From: Solea solea
Taxonomy: Eukaryota; Chordata; Actinopteri; Pleuronectiformes; Soleidae
NCBI RefSeq assembly: GCF_958295425.1
Contig: NC_081149.1
Span: 8,995,654 to 9,059,653 of the forward strand
Reading direction: 5' to 3'
DNA: 64,000 bases
Part shown: one piece after another, positions 35,502 through 47,000 of the stretch
Layout of the letters: each line of letters opens with the position of its first letter
Position numbering within the stretch: position 1 is the first letter of the stretch
Translations under genes and position numbers: made by a program
The notes under the pieces: model-generated
Told to the model about the DNA's origin: nothing
What the model saw: the letters and a program-made list of their open reading frames with translations, nothing else
Databases searched by the model: none

Positions 35502-37385
35502 TGGGAGCGAAGCCTCTGGACTAAAACTCCCCTGCCTTGGACTTATTCTGCGTCTCAGGGGTGGAGCAAAAACTGCTGTTGGCCTCAGGCCACACACCAC
35601 AGCATTTACTCGCATCATCTGCGATCCCCCCCTCTCCCCCTCCTCCAAATGCATTACCTCAACCCCCAAAATGTTGACACAGATGAAAGGTCATGTCGGA
35701 TTGAGCAGTTTTTATGTTTGAGATTGAACGGCTACACACACACACACACACAGGTATACTTCAGCCTCAGCCGACTGCTCATATTAAGTCAGCACTTGCG
35801 ACCGTCGTATTCCTGTGTTTCTTATTCTGCTAAGAAATGCTAGAAGAAACACACAGAAGTGCACAGAAATGGCAGTAACTGCTGCTGCTGCCTCCTCTTT
35901 AAATAGTCAGTGACTGGTTTCATTGGGAAAAGTAGGGATGAGGGTCCAGGTACTTGACAGGGAAACGGCTCGTTTTCCCTATTTTGTTTTTATCTTTTTT
36001 AAATGAAAATCAGTTGGCTGTCAAGTACACGGACAGATGAGCCGATAACTTTCATTGGTATTGATCCAAAAGTCATCGGTTTGGATATCAAAGAAAGAGA
36101 AAGTAAACTCGGATATTATCCAAAGAGCCTAAATTTCGCGTAAAAGCTTCAAGCACAAGTGTATTTGTTCTTTATAGGAGCGGAATATTTGTTATAGAGT
36201 TGGAACGTTATGTTTTGAATTGGCTGGTTATTATGGCTTAGTGATAAATGCGTATCACCAAGTAGATACTCGAGGCTGCGGCATGAAAGAGTTTGTATCG
36301 AGCCAAGTTATATCGTTATTACGCCTTTTCCTGTGGAAGTTAAATACTACAGCACCACTCCTGAAAATACTCCACTACTCTTCACTATCACTTCTCTCAG
36401 CTGTGCCGTCAGGCTTTTGTATCTCAGAGACTCGTCAATTCATAGCTTTAGTGACACAGACTGTGAATCTTTATCAATGCTGCTGCGACGAGCCAGCGGC
36501 GACGCTGAGACATCGCAGGTATGCACCTCTTCTAATGTATGAATCACTGCTCGTGAACAGTATAATGACTCGGACTATAATTGCGCTACAGCGCACATTG
36601 TGAAGAGATTCTGTTCTGTTAAGTTGCCGTAATCCTACGATAAGTGTTTGTTTGGGGGGAGGGGGGGACGTCAGATCAAAGTTTCCTCCTCCTCCTCCAT
36701 CTATGTGACTTTAAATCCTTCACGTTTTAAATGCCAGTGGGTTTTAATGGCAACATGATAAATGCTGTTTATTTTGGTTTTCAGTCGTGATCACACACGA
36801 TGTGCGATAATCACAGTGGAATCACAGTTCCCAGTTTCTCATTGTCTCAGGTTTGTGTCCATGGAGACATTTTACCGTCATTGCTTTAATCACAGGGAAA
36901 TTATTCTTCTTTTTTTTTTTTTTACCTCGTCTTGTTGCGCAACACTATTTTATTATGGTTTGGTTCGTTTGCAGATGCCATTTGACACTCACTGGTGACC
37001 CAATGCCCGGTTGAATCTAATGCAATTAAATACAGCAGCTCAAGAGGATCAAGAGAAAAAAGTACAACTGAAGTTGATTATGTAGAGGTTTCTAATTTAC
37101 AAACAAGGCGGCAGTGGTGCAACACTACAGAGGCCAACTGCCGCAAAACACTACCACAAACACATGGAAGTTGTCCACCAGTAAATTAAAATGTTGACAA
37201 CAAAATGATTAGTTTCTTCTGACAAGGTAGAATTCATGGCTGAGCTGTTGTATTGAATTTCAGTGGATTTTAACACGGACAATTCTTAAGAGTGATGTGA
37301 TGAACCTGTGTAAATGAAAAATCTGTGTTAATAAAATATGCCCGAAATGTGGTTTACAAATAAAGTGAGCAGGATCAGCCTCCGA
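35502..37385 (+). other. mlx: mlx 3' UTR
   Basis: Downstream of the mlx stop there is no further exon up to two AATAAA signals at 37330-37335 and 37359-37364. The 1.9-kb stretch carries a short (CA)n near 35733-35753 and a G-run near 36655-36667. Short ORFs inside it look non-coding. A shorter 3' UTR cannot be excluded. Confidence 0.55.
37330..37364 (+). terminator. mlx: Tandem polyadenylation signals (mlx)
   Basis: AATAAA occurs at 37330-37335 and again at 37359-37364, followed by sequence that leads into the convergent psmc3ip 3' end. Confidence 0.55.
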
Positions 37386-37794
37386 TGAACGGAAGCTGCT
37401 CGATTATGGAATAAAATAAAAATTGTAAATTTGAAATTACGATGATTTCATGCGATTACTCATCCACTAGAACTTGAAACAAATACATTTTAACTGAATG
37501 TCTATTTTTACCAGATGACAGGAAGCTGCCATCAGTGACTACCACTGCTGCCCGACTTCCTGACCATTCCCCCCGTCGTCCCAGCATTACATTACAAACA
37601 TGTTTGGTTGGAGGGGGACATTTATTGACGGTCAAAAGTTTCTCCTGATTATCAGAATATTGATAATCTATCACCGACAGCAGCTTTAATTCAGCCTAAA
37701 ACAACTGACCATAACGTACGAGTTACGTTGTGCTGTTGAAGACATTCCACCCGAATGTTTGCGTCACAATTGTTTAAATTTAAAAAATCTCATC

Positions 37795-38094
37795 GCAAAC
37801 CATTAATGCTTTATTACAGCATGAGTCTTTCATATATACATTCGTCAAAAAACATGACAGAAAAATTAACTTAAACACGTAACGATATAACAATATATCA
37901 ATATACACCTGTGAAACAATATAAACCTGTAATGTAGGACATGCGTCAGTGCTTCCATTCAAATTATTAACTATTCATTTCAAAAGAAGGGCTATAATAT
38001 AACGTGTTGTGGCTCAGACCGCTATGATGTGTTTGTAACCTACAGGTGAACATTTGGACCAAGTACCTGAACAAGCGTTTTTTTTCTTGTTCTT
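37795..38094 (-). other. psmc3ip: psmc3ip 3' UTR
   Basis: The stretch runs from the stop codon to a minus-strand AATAAA (plus-strand TTTATT at 37810-37815). It is about 300 bases, A/T-rich. The mlx 3' end lies about 400 bases further left, so the two genes converge. Confidence 0.6.
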
Positions 38095-39240
38095 TCAAGT
38101 ACTTGGGACGTCCACCTTATAGTCCTCGTCGGTCTCTAATCCGGCCTCCTCCTGTGAGAGCAACACACGGGTTACGTCATTCACTTGTACAGTGAGGAGG
38201 AGGGAGGAGGAAGGAGGAGAGTGATGAAGCCTTGAAAAGTGGATTTCATTTCACTCACCAGGAACTCCTTTTTGCTCTTTGGATATCCCTCCAGGATGGA
38301 ATTCATCATGTCTGAAGCCTGAGAGAAACACATACACACAAACACTAACACTACAGCTGTCTCTTCAACAGAAGCCAACAGATCAATAAAACTCTTCTTT
38401 ATTATCTCTACATGAATATTAGTTAAAAAGATATGGGAAGAAAGTGTTGTTTTTAGCACCATCCTACATATTAATTTAATATTTAATTATGGATTCAACA
38501 ATTATAGCTGCAACTAACGACTGAATAATTAATTAATCTGTCAATTTTTTTACTGATTAATCATTTAGTTGTTTGGTCAAATAAAATCTCATTTCCAAAC
38601 CTCTAAATTATTTTGTTTTCATTATTTGTTACATGAAGCAAAGAAAGAAATATTCACAATTAAGTAGCTAAATAATAAAAAAAAACAATTAATTGATGAG
38701 AAAAATACTAATTGTTTTTCAATGACTAAAAACAAGCAGTACCACAAATGTTGCAATTTAAATCAAGGCTACAAATTGAAATACATTTTTATTTTTGAAC
38801 TAAATGAATAAATAAAAGCAAAAATGGCAAGATTCTAAGGATTTTTTTCTCTCTCTCACAAAATGTCTGAACATAAAGAAGAGAGTAGTTGTTATACTTT
38901 ACCAATCTCTTCCTCTTTTTCCACTCTTTCACATAAACAGTCCTCTCTTTGTAAACCTGCAAATGGAAATAATATGAATTTACTCCATTGCAAATGTAGC
39001 ATTATATATTTTACACAACACTGTAGATTCTAAAAAGGGAGACAATGGAAAAGACACCTTTTCCTTCTCCTCAGGTGTGACGTGATTTGTGGCCGACTTT
39101 ATCTTCTCCAGGCGCGTTCTCTGACCACAACACTCGCTTTTCAGCTGCTGGATCTCTGACACCATTTCCTCTGTTGTCAACGAGCTGTTGAGCTCCTTCA
39201 GCTCTGTTATCATAGATTACACACAAAGTTACACACAAAG

Positions 39241-39299
<59 letters not shown>

Positions 39300-41786
39300 A
39301 CATCCCCTTTTCAAGGACATACTGTTCAGCAAATATAAAAACATGGCTTCTCAGGCAGAATATTTACTGCAACGTAACACGTGACAAATGCAAACATTTC
39401 GGTTCCCACGAGGTTCTAAGAAAACATAACCCAGGCTATCTTGAGACACCAGCTTGCAGAGACAAAGAGCGAGTCCTCCCACCTGCTTCTAACTGTCTGC
39501 AGCTCTGTGTGAATGACTGGGCCTCCGCACTGAGCTCTGAGATCTGACAGTCCATCGCCTTCAGGTCTGCATCGTTTACATCTTTGAACTGAGCCTGTAG
39601 AGACAGTCAGCAGTCAGTCTTCATGCATCATCATCATCATTATTATTATTATTATTTATGTCTATAAATGCAAGGTAGGAGTGGGAATCACAGGGGAACT
39701 CACAATACAATATGATGCGCAATACAACAATTCTGTGATTATCAATATATCGCAAGACAATCATATAGCGAAAAGTGCCACGTCGGCCCACATCTCGCAC
39801 AGCTGCCCAAATTAGGCTTATTTTCTCATTTAAATCAATTGGTCGTTTGGTTGTTTAAGTGTCATTAAATGTTGGTCAATGTTTCTCAAATGTCTTGTTT
39901 TGTCCACAAACACAAATGACTCAGTTTTAATGATTTCCTTGTCGTATAGTGCAAATAAGAACCCATTTAAGAAGCTGAAAAATCAGAGCGCTTTATTTAA
40001 AATAACTAAAAAAAAAATTGAAATTGAGTAATTTACAAATTGTTGTGGCTAGACTGAAGCACTCTTTTATCAGTCAATTGTAAAACTTAATTAAAACTGA
40101 ATTAAGGTTAAAACAGTTTCAGATCGGTTTGAGTTCTTGTTTTTTTTTAATGATTAAAACAAGCTCTCTAAGCTTTCAGCTTCTTAAATGTGAATAATAT
40201 CTGCTTTCTTTGCTCCGTCTAACAAATAAATCATTCAAACTGATTCGTTTTGGATTGAGGACAAAATAAAACATCATCATTCAAGACTGATCAAGATTTT
40301 TTATGATTTTTATGGATCAAATGAGAAAATAACTGACATAAGTTACACGTTTTATGTAATCTTTATTCCCCATGTCGTGAGATTGCAACTAGAGCTGCCA
40401 ACAAAGCAACATTTACTTTGACCACCGAGTGTTCACAGTAAACACAACACGTCAAACTAACCTGATCAGCAAAATAAATCTTTTGCTTGCCATACGTTTT
40501 CTCCTTTACCTTGCCCTCTAAAGCCAGAACCTCCATGGCTTTGACCACGGCCTGGTGAAATAACAGACAATACAATCACAAATCATTCATTAATCATTTG
40601 TTTACACACATTCACATCTGTGCATCTGAAGGTTTAACTTACAGTTTTGCCCAAGCCATGCTGCTTCTGTAGGTTACAAAACACATCCTGAGCGCTGTAA
40701 GGCCGGTTCTTCTCGTTCAGATAGGCGAGGATGAGCGACGCACCTGTAGATGACGACAGGACAAGGCCGAGTCACAAACTGTTCTTACATGAACTATTGT
40801 CATTATACCGAATCATACTCAAAATATCTTTATGACATTCAGGAGAGGGGACTTGAGTTAGGACCCCAAATTCCTGGAATTGTTTAAGGCTCAAAGGATG
40901 TTTATTTTCCCAAAGGGGCAACTGGGTTTACAGCCAGGAGTAACACAGCAGATAAACAAATACAACAACTATATAAACAGAGTTTAACTGATGAACTCGC
41001 CATTTTCAAATCATCCCTTTTAACTCAATATGACTTATCTTTTAACATTACATCACAGATAACCATTTAATTGTATTAATTGTTGAATGATGGTATTAAG
41101 TTGCCCAGGTGCTGAATAGGGCTGAACACAATTACTCAGTAAATCATCTCATTACTAGGCAAGGTAAGTTCATTTATATAGCACTTTTGACAAGGCAACA
41201 AGGCAAATCAAAGTACTAAAAATTGATTAATCGTTTTAAGTGTGTGTTTGTTTTTAAGAATTAAATCAAGTTTTCTGATTTTTCAGCTTTTTCAGCAATC
41301 ACTTTGGTCTATGGACAAAACTAGAGATTTGAGAACATCATCATTTCCAGGTTAGGTAAAAATATTTTTCCACACTTTGACATTTTATGAACCAAACGAT
41401 TACTCGATTAATCGAGAAAAATACGTTAAGAACAGGTGCGGACAGAGGCTGTATTTTGGTCAGGACGTTTTTATGTCTAGCCGAGAGTGAAGTATCTTTG
41501 TTTCTTCTTTTAAATAATGTTATTTTACATAAAAGTAAAGTCGTCATTTAGAAAACGGAGCACAACATCACACAAACAGTTAGCTTAGCTTATCATGCTA
41601 TCAGCATACGAGCTGTGTAGCTAAAGTTAGCTGCTAGCCTCGTAAACAAACGTACAAACGTATTTTGGACAACTGACAGACTTTATCCGCTCTGTCAGAC
41701 AAGATATCGAACTTTTTACGACCAGTAGAGACACAATACATCGTTAAAACGCTGCTTGTCGACTCACCGTTGTCTTTTTTACTCAT
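38095..41786 (-). CDS. psmc3ip: PSMC3-interacting protein / HOP2, complete, 8 exons
   Basis: HOP2 pairs with MND1 to stimulate RAD51/DMC1 strand exchange in meiosis, and it also interacts with nuclear receptors. Exons: 41786-41768, 40743-40643, 40551-40462, 39594-39483, 39203-39058, 38956-38903, 38318-38259, 38151-38095. They total 639 nt (212 residues; human 217). The N-terminal winged helix covers residues about 6-75 (NEKNRPYSAQDVFCNLQKQH, EGKVKEKTYGKQKIYFADQ). A long coiled coil covers about 80-165 (ISELSAEAQSFTQSCRQLEA, RLEKIKSATNHVTPEEKEK). The capping C-terminal helices end LEGYPKSKKEFL and ETDEDYKVDVPST. The start ATGAGTAAAAAAG has A at -3 and matches the family MSK start. Confidence 0.96.
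38503..38735. mobile_element. MITE family B copy in a psmc3ip intron
   Basis: ATTATAGCTGCAACTAACGA at the left and AATTAATTGATGAGAAAAAT at the right match the family B ends. Confidence 0.5.
39241..39299. repeat. (CA)n microsatellite
   Basis: About 28 CA units lie 38 bases upstream of the acceptor of psmc3ip exon 5. On the transcribed strand this is a long (GT)n tract close to the splice site. Confidence 0.97.
40100..40345. mobile_element. MITE family B copy
   Basis: AGCTTTCAGCTTCTTAAATG, TCTTTGCTCCGTCTAACAAA and a GACAAAATAAAACATCATCA block follow the same order as the copy at 30975. Confidence 0.5.
41155..41425. mobile_element. Adjacent interspersed fragments, including MITE family B
   Basis: CAAGGTAAGTTCATTTATAT followed by AGCACTTTTGACAAGG is a common fish SINE/LINE tail. 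It abuts a family B copy with TTTCTGATTTTTCAGC, GAGAACATCATCATTTCCAG and ATTACTCGATTAATCGAGAA. Confidence 0.5.
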
Positions 41787-41900
41787 CGTTTATCAAACTA
41801 AACCAAAATGACTCCACGCTTAACTTCCGCCTTCAAAGTTTCGCGCGAAATGTGCGTCACAGAAAAGATCGTTATGTTGTTGTGATGCATCACTTCAGAG
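41787..41900 (-). promoter_or_regulatory. psmc3ip: psmc3ip proximal promoter with E2F palindrome
   Basis: TTTCGCGCGAAA at 41839-41850 is a perfect two-sided E2F consensus, 53-64 bases before the start codon. An ETS-like CTTCCG lies at 41824-41829, and a CRE-like TGCGTCAC is just beyond at about 41852. The cluster suggests a TATA-less, cell-cycle-linked promoter. Binding is inferred from consensus only. Confidence 0.6.
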
Positions 41901-42087
41901 GACAAGCCAGGTATGGAGGACGGTAAATGACATTATAATACATTAATAAATAAATGGATTAATGAACGACTACAGAACTAAATTGATGAATAAATTATAA
42001 TATATTTTAACTTAATTTTAATATCCATCTGGATAAATGTTGACATGGCTTTATTGTTTATCTTTATAACTTAACTGTTCGAGTTAA

Positions 42088-42160
42088 TACGTATATATAT
42101 ATATATACATATATATGTATATATATATACACATATATGTATGTATGTGTATATATATAC

Positions 42161-42196
<36 letters not shown>

Positions 42197-42200
42197 GGAT
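42088..42200. repeat. (TA)n/(TATG)n and (GA)n microsatellite
   Basis: Alternating TATATA and TATG runs are followed by about eight GA units. It is intergenic, between the psmc3ip promoter and the retreg3 3' end. Confidence 0.9.
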
Positions 42201-42334
42201 ACTTTTTTTAAGAACATAGCATGGGATGACTGTACAATTGAGTCAACTGTTGGTTTTAGTATTTAAAAAACACTGAAGAGTTCTATGTCGAGACCTGAAA
42301 TATCAGTACACGTTTCACCATAAACGAGGCATAA

Positions 42335-43691
42335 CTGCAAACATTTTTATTCAATTTTGATTTGCACATCAAAACATATCAAAACCAAAAACAGAGAGGA
42401 AAAAATACACAACTATGCACATTTCATCGCCATCAAACTGACCACAGACAACTCATTTAGAGGAAATGACTCTTCATAAAGCAGCAATGAGCAACTCTCT
42501 TGATAAACTTGATATTGACTTCTTCCTAAGCATCAAAAATACCCAGCAATTCCCCCGTCAGTGTGCAATTTGTCTAATAATAACAACCATTGTGAGTTTG
42601 AATCCAGCAGGGCTTTTATTTATTTTGTCATAAATCTCTCACAGCTACAGCTTTTCGTCTGAAAATAAAACAGCGCTATCGAAAGCCAGCATTTTTTTTC
42701 TAACACTCTTTCATATTTGATTTCAATAAATCTCAACTGTCGCTTATAGTATTTAAGTGCCTTTTCCACTGTAAAATGATGGCATACTGACATGGTGTGT
42801 TAACTGACTGGAAATCAGATTGGCCAGCACACACAACCTTAACTGATACTTAAAAAAACAAAAAGATATGATGACATCATTCTATACCAAATGTTTATGT
42901 AAACATGATTTCCCCATTAAAATAGTGAAAGAGCCATGGATTCAAGGACTTCGCTTGTCTCAAAATGTTCAGCATGAGTCAACTACATGAAATTTAAACA
43001 TGATAAAAGAGAAATGTGTAAAAATATCACTTCAGAAAAAGGACACACGGAGCAGAAAGCTCATTCACACATTATGTCACGTGCTTGTATTAAAGAACAG
43101 GAAAATAAGATATAGTGTGAACTTATATCAATGAACACATGCTGTATATCTCACCCTGGGACACAAGTATAACTTCAAATACTCCACTGGGACAGAAAAT
43201 TTAAGACTGTAAATGTAACATTTAAGAAATAACGTAAGCTTCAAATAATGTATGAATATGTCTTCATGTTCTAGCAGAAAAAAGTAAAGAAACTAACATG
43301 GAAAAGTAACTAAAACTGAACTTTTATTAATAAAATGTGTACATTCTTACATGTATTCAGAATGTGACAATGTGCGCCTTGAGAAAACAGCAGAGAACTA
43401 ACATCTATACGGTTTATTGGGCAGAATGTGATGGAAAAATATGAGGGCTGATTTATCTGTCTATTCCACACACAATTACGAAACATCAAACAATGGATAA
43501 GCCATTTCTAAACCAGCATTATCAAAGCAACAAGGCTCAGATCAACCAACAGGTCAGTCACATTTGGTCCCGTGTTAAATAGCCCTGATTTTAGAGATCT
43601 CCTAGTAGAAAATATTCGATGGCCAATGCTGTTCTTCATTTCAAGCACACGTATATATGGATGTGTTCAGTTACAGGACAGCAACAAGGGC

Positions 43692-43732
<41 letters not shown>

Positions 43733-44055
43733 AATAATAATAATAATAATAATAATGACAACTATAATAATAATAATAATTATAAGAAATAATAATAATA
43801 ATAATGCTGGTTAAAGTGGTTTATTATTTATGTTGCTGCATTTGCTATTGCTCAGCCTACAAAGTAAAAGTCTTCATAATGATCAGGGATTAAAAGTAGG
43901 GGAGTTTGTTAGTTTGAAAAGATAGAGAAAAAAATAAAATAAAATACTTCACAGTGATAAACTGAAGCAGGGCTGCTGGGACCTAAAATCGCCTATCACA
44001 CATTCACGAGTCGTCAACATGCACACACACGGACAAACACACACGCACACACATA
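42335..44055 (-). other. retreg3: retreg3 3' UTR
   Basis: No coding exon is visible between the retreg3 stop and a minus-strand AATAAA (plus-strand TTTATT at 42346-42351). This gives a long 3' UTR of about 1.7 kb. A second candidate signal lies near 42617. A (TTA)n(AAT)n microsatellite is inside it. Confidence 0.55.
43695..43804. repeat. (TTA)n followed by (AAT)n, self-complementary
   Basis: About 12 TTA units run directly into about 20 AAT units with small interruptions. The TTA and AAT halves are complementary, so the retreg3 3' UTR RNA could fold here. Confidence 0.9.
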
Positions 44056-47000
44056 TTACTGTGGTTTACCCAGCAGACTAGATAGAAAGTTAGAACCCTG
44101 GCTCTCTCCTCGTCTAGTGCCCCCTCCCCCTCCCCCTCCTCCAAGGGGATCCATCTGGTTCAGTTCAGACTGATCCAGCATTTCAAAGTCCTCTCCGTCC
44201 CAGTCCGTGTCCAGCTCGGAGCTGGACTGCTTGCGGTAGCTTCGGTGGGCTCTGGCTGCGGGAGGTCCTTCTCTGCGCTGAGCGGCAGGAGGAGGCCTAG
44301 GTTGCAACGCCCCTTCCAACGCCGCCTGGAATATTCTGCTGGTGAGGAATCCAGCGACGTCTCCAGTGAAATTGGAGGCAGGTGGCAGACCGCTGAGGGA
44401 CAGTTCTGCATCCAGATCCTCCTGGTCGGAGTCAAGATGAGCATCCACATCCAGCACTGAGGCCCGGTGACTGGCAAGGCTAGACAGGGCCAGACTTGGC
44501 AGCCCAATGCTAGTGTCGTCATCATCATCCATGAGAGTGGCATCGGGGTTTATGGAGGGGAAATCCGGGAGGTCTTGAGCAAAAGACTCCTCCACATCAC
44601 TGTGCCTGTCAAGATCTGTCCAAAACAGAGAGAGGAACAAGGTCAGAGACAAAAACTAACCAGAAAATAAAGAAAAGTCAGTCTGATGCATCTTCACGCT
44701 CACCCTCAGAACCCTCGGTGAGTGGAGTTTGGCCACGAGACAGATTAAATGTCCCATTGTCAGTGCAGGACACTTCAGCGTCAGAGTGCTCAGAGTCTGT
44801 CAGTGCAAGTTCCTTTGCAACAACAGCATCATCAAACTGAGCGGGAAAAGAGGAATCAAGAAGTTCAACATTTTCCAGGTTTTGTTCCACGTAAGTGACT
44901 AAAAACGTTTCCTCTGTGACAAAATGTTTGCAAACACTCCATCTTCTGCACGCTCATGTCTTCTGCAAACATAGCTGCATGTTATGTAAAGTTCCTGACA
45001 GGAAGCATCTTAGATGCGCTACTGCAAATAACACTGACACAGAATACAAAGCCACAGCAATGTAGTGACTGGATTATCTATTTTAATGCTAAAATGTCAC
45101 ACCTTCCCACTGAGAACATCAGCGTTATTTCAGTTGCCTTCATTTTCCAACAGGCAATTTAATCACTGCATAAACAAAAGGGTGCACATGGTGACACCCG
45201 ATAAATACAACAGAGGTGTTAAGTCATTATGTCATTATGTATGTAGTAGGCAAGTTTCAACATGTCCCTACACATCAGGAGGACAACAATGAATAATTGC
45301 TCCTGGTAAGTGAAAGTAGCATGAAATATGAATGAGCTTTATTTCATTTTACAGCACAGGAAACAGACGACAGTGCACATGAACATCAAAGGAGTGGAAA
45401 CTTACAGTTGGGCAGAAAGCAGCCAGCTCCTCTTCACTGTCACTGGCTTCACCAGAGGCTGCACCATGGATGGGCCTTCGCAGAACTGCACAATGACATA
45501 CAAGTTCAAATGAATCACAAAAGAAGTATTTCTTCTGGACAATAAATTAATATCATATTAATATTGTGTTGTCAGACAAGATACCATCATTTTGTGATAC
45601 GGCATCTGTTTTTAAAAGACTGATAATCATGCATTGGGTTGAATATTTTGATATTTATGATATTAAATTAATTATTCATCAATGGAATGGCATGCAATTA
45701 TATTAGAAAACACTGCTATCAAGTCATCTTCAGTTTAAAGCCTGATTATATAACATAATTTGACTACATTATAGGCAATATAATAGAAGATAAGACATTT
45801 TAAAATATCCTTTATTAAACATTAAAAAACTAAATAAATGTATTTTAAGTATTACATACTTAAAAACAACTACATTTCAAGTACATAATACAGATCATAA
45901 ACTGCTGGAATTTAGAGATTACTGTATTTTTTAGCAATGGATATTTTCTTTTACATTACAGTATTAACAGTCTACTGTCTCACCTGAGCACCACAGAAAA
46001 TATTAGATAATAGATAAAACATATTGCCAACCCTAGCTGAATAATACCTGTATTTGTTTGGTCTTTATTACTATTATTTAAATGCACGGTTTCAATTTAG
46101 CAAATAAATCGAAAGTCCAGCTTCCCGTCACTGTGACAAAATTGGATTTGCTCCTTACACTGGTTATCAAAAGGCTTTGACATCATGTATCCACGAACGC
46201 TGAAGTCCAGCCGCTGCAGGACTGGCTCCAGCTTCACACACACATGCTGAAACACCCTGTGATAGGCTGCCAGGGGGGCCAGGAGAGTAGCCAACACTAG
46301 GGGACAAAGGGTAAAAAAAAAAAAAACAGTTATTAATGTGGAGAAAGAGGTCATTCAATTGCATTGTGCAGTATGTGTGTGTGTATGTGTGTTACAGAAC
46401 ATTGTTGCAGATGTGTAGATGCAGTATCTGGTAGTCAGTTAAAAACACCTACAAGGATTCAATGGAGATATAAGAGGGAGCAGCAGGGGGTAAACGAACA
46501 AGCTGCAGAGGATTGTTTTTAGACGTCAGAGCAGACTAGGGACATGGCATGTCTCGCCTTCCCAGCTCTGCACAGCCTACATTGGTTGGATGTTAGGAGA
46601 TTATCCTGGTCTCAGTCTGACCTCCTTAGCTTTCTGCCTGGCGCCGTTCTCTTGTTTACCCCAGCCCCGAGTATCTCATCCCGGCTTTAATCACCTCACA
46701 GACTAGGCTCCGGTGCTGGGGCACCACAGATCTTGTTTCAGCACCCATGTATTTTTAATCGAAGCAGACGGGCTGAGTCTCCCTGTCATTGTGGTCTCGT
46801 GAAGGGGTGTGGATCTCAGTTTGGGACTCACCAGCAGAGTAGGAGAGCACCAAGCCAGGAATGTAGCGCCCAACAACAGCCAAACAGGAGAACACCCCGC
46901 AGGTTAAGACACAAAACTAGAAGAACAAAAAAAGGCAGGGAACTGAGTCATCACATCTGCAGAACAATGTACTGAAAAATGACCACACATGGAATGAGGG

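Noticed and set aside
35502..37320. Several 60-127-codon ORFs after mlx
   Set aside because: There are no domains, poor codon character and no splice support. They lie before the AATAAA signals and are best read as 3' UTR.
38040..38112. Imperfect hairpin CCAAGTAC/GTACTTGG at the psmc3ip stop region
   Set aside because: The right arm overlaps the last codons of psmc3ip and the stem has several mismatches. It is not clearly above chance.
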